Shown here: positions 60,472 to 64,000 of the stretch, piece by piece
How the letters are laid out: each line of letters begins with the position of its first letter
Position numbering within the stretch: position 1 is the stretch's first letter
Source of the DNA: Streptomyces niger
GTDB taxonomy: Bacteria > Actinomycetota > Actinomycetes > Streptomycetales > Streptomycetaceae
Assembly: GCF_000718305.1 (NCBI RefSeq)
Contig: NZ_JOFQ01000007.1
Location: forward strand, 186,001 to 250,000
DNA: 64,000 nt
Direction: 5' to 3'
Notes under the pieces: generated by a model
Seen by the model: the letters and a program-made list of their open reading frames with translations, nothing else
The model's database searches: none
Told to the model about the DNA's origin: nothing
Program-made: the position numbers and the translations under genes

Positions 60472-61593
60472 TCATCCCGTAGTCGGGTCCTGGACAGCCC
60501 CTCTCGCCCTGGAGGGGGAGGCTATACCCCGCCCCGCGTCGGGGTCGGCACGCCGCGCCGAGGCCGTCGAACCCCGCACCACCAATTCCGGATGGAAGAC
60601 GAACTCGCTCCGCAGCGGCGCCCGCGAGGACTCCTGCGGTCCCTCCGGCAGGTCGGCCCCGACCTCCTCCAACAGGGCCCGCACCGCCGCCTGCCCCATG
60701 GCCTGCACCGGCTGCCGGATGGTGGTCAGCGGCGGATCGGTGAACGCGATCAGCGGGGAGTCGTCGTACCCCACCACCGAGACGTCGTCGGGCACCCTCA
60801 GGCCGCGCTGCCGGGCCGCCCGGATCGCGCCGAGCGCCATCATGTCGCTCGCGCACACCACCGCCGTGCAGCCGCGCTCCAGCAGTGCGCCGGCCGCGGC
60901 CTGCCCGCCTTCGAGGGTGTAGAGGGAGTGCTGCACGAGCTCGCCGGCCTCGGCCGGGCCCATGCCGAGCTGCTCGCGCATGCTGCGCACGAAGCCCTCG
61001 ATCTTCCGCTGCACGGGCACGAAGCGGCGCGGGCCGACCGCGAGGCCGATGCGTTCGTGGCCGAGTGCCACGAGGTGGGTGACCGCGAGGGAGATCGCCA
61101 CCCCGTCGTCCGGCGAGATGAAGGGCGCCTGCACCTTGTCGGAGAAGCCGTTGATCAGGACGAACGGCACGCCCTGACCGCGCAGCGCCTCGTACCGCCC
61201 CATGTCGGCCGTGGTGTCGGCGTGCAGCCCGGAGACGAAGATGATGCCGGCCACCCCGCGGTCCACCAGCATCTCGGTCAGCTCGTCCTCGGTCGAGCCG
61301 CCGGGCGTCTGCGTCGCGAGCACCGGGGTGTACCCCTGGCGGGTCAGGGCCTGGCCGATGACCTGCGCGAACGCCGGGAAGATCGGGTTCTCCAGCTCGG
61401 GCGTGATGAGCCCGACCAGCCCGGCACTGCGCTGCCGCAGACGTACCGGGCGCTCGTAGCCCAGGACGTCCAGTGCGGCGAGTACGGACTGGCGGGTGGT
61501 GGCGGAGACGCCGGGTTTGCCGTTGAGCACCCGGCTGACGGTGGCCTCGCTGACACCCGCCTGTACTGCGATGTCAGCCAGGCGCGCGGTCAT
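60472..61593 (-). CDS. malR: MalR, LacI-family maltose regulator
   Basis: This 373-residue LacI repressor starts with ARLADIAVQAGVSEATVSRV (helix-turn-helix and hinge LNGKPGVS), followed by a periplasmic-binding-like sugar domain. In streptomycetes MalR sits next to malE and represses it until maltose or maltotriose is available. It overlaps the alpha-glucosidase gene by 20 bp, so the pair is one operon. It is divergent, across that gene, from malE at 63457. The last 25 residues are Arg/Ala-rich. Confidence 0.88.
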   Translation of the reverse strand: MTARLADIAVQAGVSEATVSRVLNGKPGVSATTRQSVLAALDVLGYERPVRLRQRSAGLVGLITPELENPIFPAFAQVIGQALTRQGYTPVLATQTPGGSTEDELTEMLVDRGVAGIIFVSGLHADTTADMGRYEALRGQGVPFVLINGFSDKVQAPFISPDDGVAISLAVTHLVALGHERIGLAVGPRRFVPVQRKIEGFVRSMREQLGMGPAEAGELVQHSLYTLEGGQAAAGALLERGCTAVVCASDMMALGAIRAARQRGLRVPDDVSVVGYDDSPLIAFTDPPLTTIRQPVQAMGQAAVRALLEEVGADLPEGPQESSRAPLRSEFVFHPELVVRGSTASARRADPDAGRGIASPSRARGAVQDPTTG

Positions 61594-63235
61594 GGACAGC
61601 GACCTTACCGGTCGGGATCCGGCTTGCCCACCACGCGCAGGATTCGCCGGGCAGGCACACCCGGCCGTCCGCCGCGCGGAGCGGCGCGCTGGCGAGCAGC
61701 AGTTCGCCCTCGGCCGTCACCTCCACCGGCCGGGTACGGGTGTTCAGTACGCACAGGAATCCGTGCCGGCGCAGCGCGAGCACGCCGTCCGGCGCGTCCA
61801 GCCACGTCATCCGGCCGTCCCCGAGGCCGGGCAGGGCCCGTCGCCAGGCGAGTGCGGAGCGGTACATCTCCAGGGTGGCGGCCGGGTCGCCGGTCTGTGC
61901 CTCGACGCTCAGCTCCGCCCAGCTCGCCGGCTGCGGCAGCCAGCTCCCGCCGGATCCGAAGCCGTACGGCGCCGCCGTGCCGGACCAGGGGAGCGGCACC
62001 CGGCAGCCGTCGCGGAAGCCGTCCTGGCCGTCGCCGCGGAAGAACGCCGGGTCCTGGCGGACCGCGTCGGGGATTTCGGTGACCTCGGGCAGGCCGAGCT
62101 CCTCGCCCTGGTAGAGGTAGGCGGAGCCGGGGAGCGCCAGCATGAGGAGGGTGGCGGCGCGGGCCCGGTCCCGGCTGCCGAGCCGGGTGGTGTGGCGGAC
62201 CACGTCGTGGTTGGAGAGCACCCAGGTGGTGGGCGCGCCGACCAGCGCCGTGGCGGCCAGCGAGTCGTCGATGACGGCGCGGAGCGCCGCCGCGTCCCAC
62301 TCCGCCTGCAGGAAGTGGAAGTTGAACGCCTGGTGCAGCTCGTCGGGGCGTACGTACCGGGCCAGTCGGCGGGCGTCGGGGGCCCAGGCCTCGGCGACGG
62401 CGATCCGCTCGGCCGGCAGTGTCCCGGGCCGGTGGTCGCGCGAGTAGGCGTCCAGCAGCCGGCGCCAGCGGCGGTGGATCTCGTGCACGCCGTCCTGGTC
62501 GAAGAAGGGCAGCACATCGGTGCCGATGAGGCGGGCCTGCTGCCGGCGGCCGACGTCGGGCAGGCCCGCGGCCTTGACCATGCCGTGCGCCACGTCGATG
62601 CGGAAGCCGTCGACGCCGCGGTCCAGCCAGAACCGCAGGATCGCGTCGAACTCGTCGTGCACCTCGGGGCGGTCCCAGTCCAGGTCCGGCTGCTCGGGCG
62701 CGAAGAGGTGGAGGTACCAGTCGCCGCGCTCGGTGCGGGTCCAGGCCGGGCCGCCGAAGACCGACTCCCAGTCGTTCGGTGGCAGCTCGCCGTGGGTGCC
62801 GCGTCCGGGCCGGAAGACGTATCGCGCGCGGGCGAGGTCGGGGTCGCGGAACCACGGGTGCTGGTCGGAGGTGTGGTTCGGGACGATGTCGACGATGACG
62901 CGCAGGCCCAGTTCGTGGGCGGTGTCCAGGAACGCCTGGGCGTCGTCGAGGGTGCCGAACAGCGGGTCGACGGCGCGGTGGTCCGCGACGTCGTATCCGC
63001 CGTCGGCCTGCGGTGACGCGTAGAACGGCGTCAGCCAGACCGCGTCGGCACCCAGCTCCTTCACGTAGGGCAGGCGGGCGCGGGCGCCGGGGAGGTCCCC
63101 GATGCCGTCGCCGTCGCCGTCCCCGAAGGAGCGCACGTAGATCTGGTAGATGACGGCCTCGCGCCACCAGCCCGTGCCGGGGCGGTCGGGGGCCGGCGGG
63201 GCGGCGGGCGAGGGAAAGGTCAGCTCATCGGTCAT
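61574..63235 (-). CDS. aglA: GH13 alpha-glucosidase of the maltose locus
   Basis: This 553-residue cytoplasmic glycosidase hydrolyses maltose and maltodextrins to glucose. The four conserved regions are DIVPNHTS, GFRIDVAHGM (nucleophile Asp), IAVAEAWA (acid Glu) and LSNHD. Family marks also include VIYQIYVRSFGDGDGDGIGD near residue 28. No signal peptide is present. It is the first gene of the alpha-glucosidase-malR operon and is divergent from malE across 221 bp. ATG 63235 follows AAGGAC. Confidence 0.9.
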   Translation of the reverse strand: MTDELTFPSPAAPPAPDRPGTGWWREAVIYQIYVRSFGDGDGDGIGDLPGARARLPYVKELGADAVWLTPFYASPQADGGYDVADHRAVDPLFGTLDDAQAFLDTAHELGLRVIVDIVPNHTSDQHPWFRDPDLARARYVFRPGRGTHGELPPNDWESVFGGPAWTRTERGDWYLHLFAPEQPDLDWDRPEVHDEFDAILRFWLDRGVDGFRIDVAHGMVKAAGLPDVGRRQQARLIGTDVLPFFDQDGVHEIHRRWRRLLDAYSRDHRPGTLPAERIAVAEAWAPDARRLARYVRPDELHQAFNFHFLQAEWDAAALRAVIDDSLAATALVGAPTTWVLSNHDVVRHTTRLGSRDRARAATLLMLALPGSAYLYQGEELGLPEVTEIPDAVRQDPAFFRGDGQDGFRDGCRVPLPWSGTAAPYGFGSGGSWLPQPASWAELSVEAQTGDPAATLEMYRSALAWRRALPGLGDGRMTWLDAPDGVLALRRHGFLCVLNTRTRPVEVTAEGELLLASAPLRAADGRVCLPGESCAWWASRIPTGKVAVHDRAPG

Positions 63236-63333
63236 CGGCCGTCCTTCGGTCGATCGGGCTACAGGAAGATCAACGCCCGGGCGGTCCCCGGGGTGACGGG
63301 TCTTGGTAACCGGGCTGCAACATCTTCCGGTGT

Positions 63334-63447
63334 GCTTGCAGAAATTTGCCGCAAGCTCTTTCGGTTTCTTTTCGCCGCTGTTACGTTCCTGACGCCCACT
63401 CGGGCGTTTCCCTGCGTAGCTCGTGCGTATCTCGGCGTTTTGCAGAA
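63334..63447. promoter_or_regulatory. Maltose promoter region with MalR-like sites
   Basis: GCTTGC-N11-GCAAGC (63334-63356) is a perfect inverted repeat in the aglA-malE spacer. TTGCAGAA occurs within it (63336-63343) and again at 63440-63447, just before the malE ribosome site. CTTGCAG-like repeats are the known target of streptomycete MalR/Reg1 repressors. Confidence 0.6.
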
Positions 63448-63456
63448 GGAGTTCAC

Positions 63457-64000
63457 ATGCGACGTGGCATAGCGGCCACCGCGCTGTTCGCGGGTCTGGC
63501 ACTGACGGCGACCGCGTGCGGCGGCGACGGCGGTGGCGAGCAGAAGAGCGGAGGTGAGCTGTCGGGCACCGTCACCTTCTGGGACACCTCCAACGACGCG
63601 GAGAAGGCGACGTACAAGCAGCTCGCCGAGGGCTTCGAGAAGGCCCACCCCAAGGTCGACGTCCAGTACGTGAACGTGCCCTTCGGCGAGGCCAACGCCA
63701 AGTTCAAGAACGCGGCGGGCGGCAACTCCGGGGCCCCCGACGTGATGCGTACCGAGGTCGCCTGGGTCGCCGACTTCGCCAACCTCGGCTACCTCGCGCC
63801 GCTGGACAACACCCCCGCGCTGGACAAGAACGAGGACTTCGTCGAGCAGGCGGCCGGCTCCACCCGCTTCAAGGGCAAGACCTACGCCGCGCCCCAGGTG
63901 ATGGACACCCTGGGCCTCTTCTACAACAAGAAGCTGCTGAAGGAGGCCGGCGTCGAGGTCCCGAAGACCTTCGACGACCTCAAGGCCGCCGCCAAGAAGA
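63457..64000 (+). CDS. malE: MalE, maltose-binding lipoprotein, 3' end outside the window
   Basis: The first 181 residues are in the window. The signal is RRGIAATALFAGLALTATAC with lipobox TATAC, giving a membrane-anchored binding protein. The mature start is a family-1 sugar-binding fold: SGTVTFWDTSNDAEK, YKQLAEGFEKAHPKVDVQYV and APDVMRTEVAWVADF. Position next to the alpha-glucosidase-malR operon and the MalR-like sites identifies maltose/maltodextrin import. AAGGAG lies 5 nt before the ATG. The permease genes should follow outside the window. Confidence 0.93.
   Translation, partial: MRRGIAATALFAGLALTATACGGDGGGEQKSGGELSGTVTFWDTSNDAEKATYKQLAEGFEKAHPKVDVQYVNVPFGEANAKFKNAAGGNSGAPDVMRTEVAWVADFANLGYLAPLDNTPALDKNEDFVEQAAGSTRFKGKTYAAPQVMDTLGLFYNKKLLKEAGVEVPKTFDDLKAAAKK

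Overview
The window is high-GC actinobacterial DNA, almost certainly from a Streptomyces chromosome. It carries gamma-butyrolactone (A-factor type) signalling genes, the EfeUOB iron system, a BTAD/AfsR-type regulator, an adjacent pair of glutamine synthetase-like and GlnE genes, and a maltose locus with malR next to malE. Many genes have GTG starts, 4-bp ATGA/GTGA overlaps or leaderless starts. The order panB ... nadE ... glnA2 ... glnE ... malR-malE recalls the conserved core of Streptomyces chromosomes (from memory, not checked by alignment). I saw no tRNA, rRNA, CRISPR array, insertion sequence or prophage.

Layout. 1-4.4 kb: a butyrolactone module with an AfsA/ScbA-type synthase, two receptor-type TetR regulators, an SDR reductase, a 4-oxalocrotonate tautomerase-like protein and a truncated LuxR-type regulator. 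Its two divergent promoters share an AT-rich 21-bp element. 4.5-12.4 kb: a membrane protein, an SDR, a Tat-exported PhoD phosphatase, a Bcr/CflA exporter, a beta-lactamase-fold hydrolase, map and a heme oxygenase under an iron box. 12.4-17.6 kb: a PhzF-like protein diverges from efeO-efeB-efeU and a lipoprotein, with two more iron boxes. 17.6-20.8 kb: prim-pol-like, TetR, Rsm22-like and SIS-like genes. 20.9-28.8 kb: a sialic-acid-type catabolic locus (MFS, NanA-like lyase, GntR regulator, cytoplasmic-type sialidase, ABC importer without its own ATPase). Two copies of one palindrome tie its two operons together. 28.8-38.5 kb: F420-NADP reductase, site-2 protease, DUF6578-like protein, a giant BTAD/NB-ARC/TPR regulator, DrrAB-type ABC exporter and panB. 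38.6-46.3 kb: a DHA2 exporter with TetR, a 22-bp repeat array, an endonuclease/exonuclease/phosphatase-family protein, a second exporter, a SoxR-box gene and nadE. 46.4-50.7 kb: a copper module with a CsoR-like operator, a VapBC pair and a secreted protease. 51-56 kb: glnA2 and glnE. 55.5-59.6 kb: a TetR-controlled APC permease and amidohydrolase. 59.6-64 kb: a PAP2 phosphatase, malR, an alpha-glucosidase and the start of malE.

Two patterns recur across unrelated genes. First, short tandem repeats sit at or across the stop codons of at least five genes (near 5.1, 29.6, 30.1, 31.6 and 35.5 kb) and just past the ends of two more (41.1 and 46.35 kb). Every array has its own sequence, and several appear to be duplications of the gene's own 3' end. 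Second, a -10-like hexamer lies 6-7 nt before the start codon of about ten genes, which suggests leaderless transcripts. The strongest regulatory inferences are iron control of hmuO and efe, the paired sialic-acid operator, a perfect SoxR/MerR-type palindrome before an NTF2-like gene, and a CsoR-like palindrome before the copper oxidase operon.
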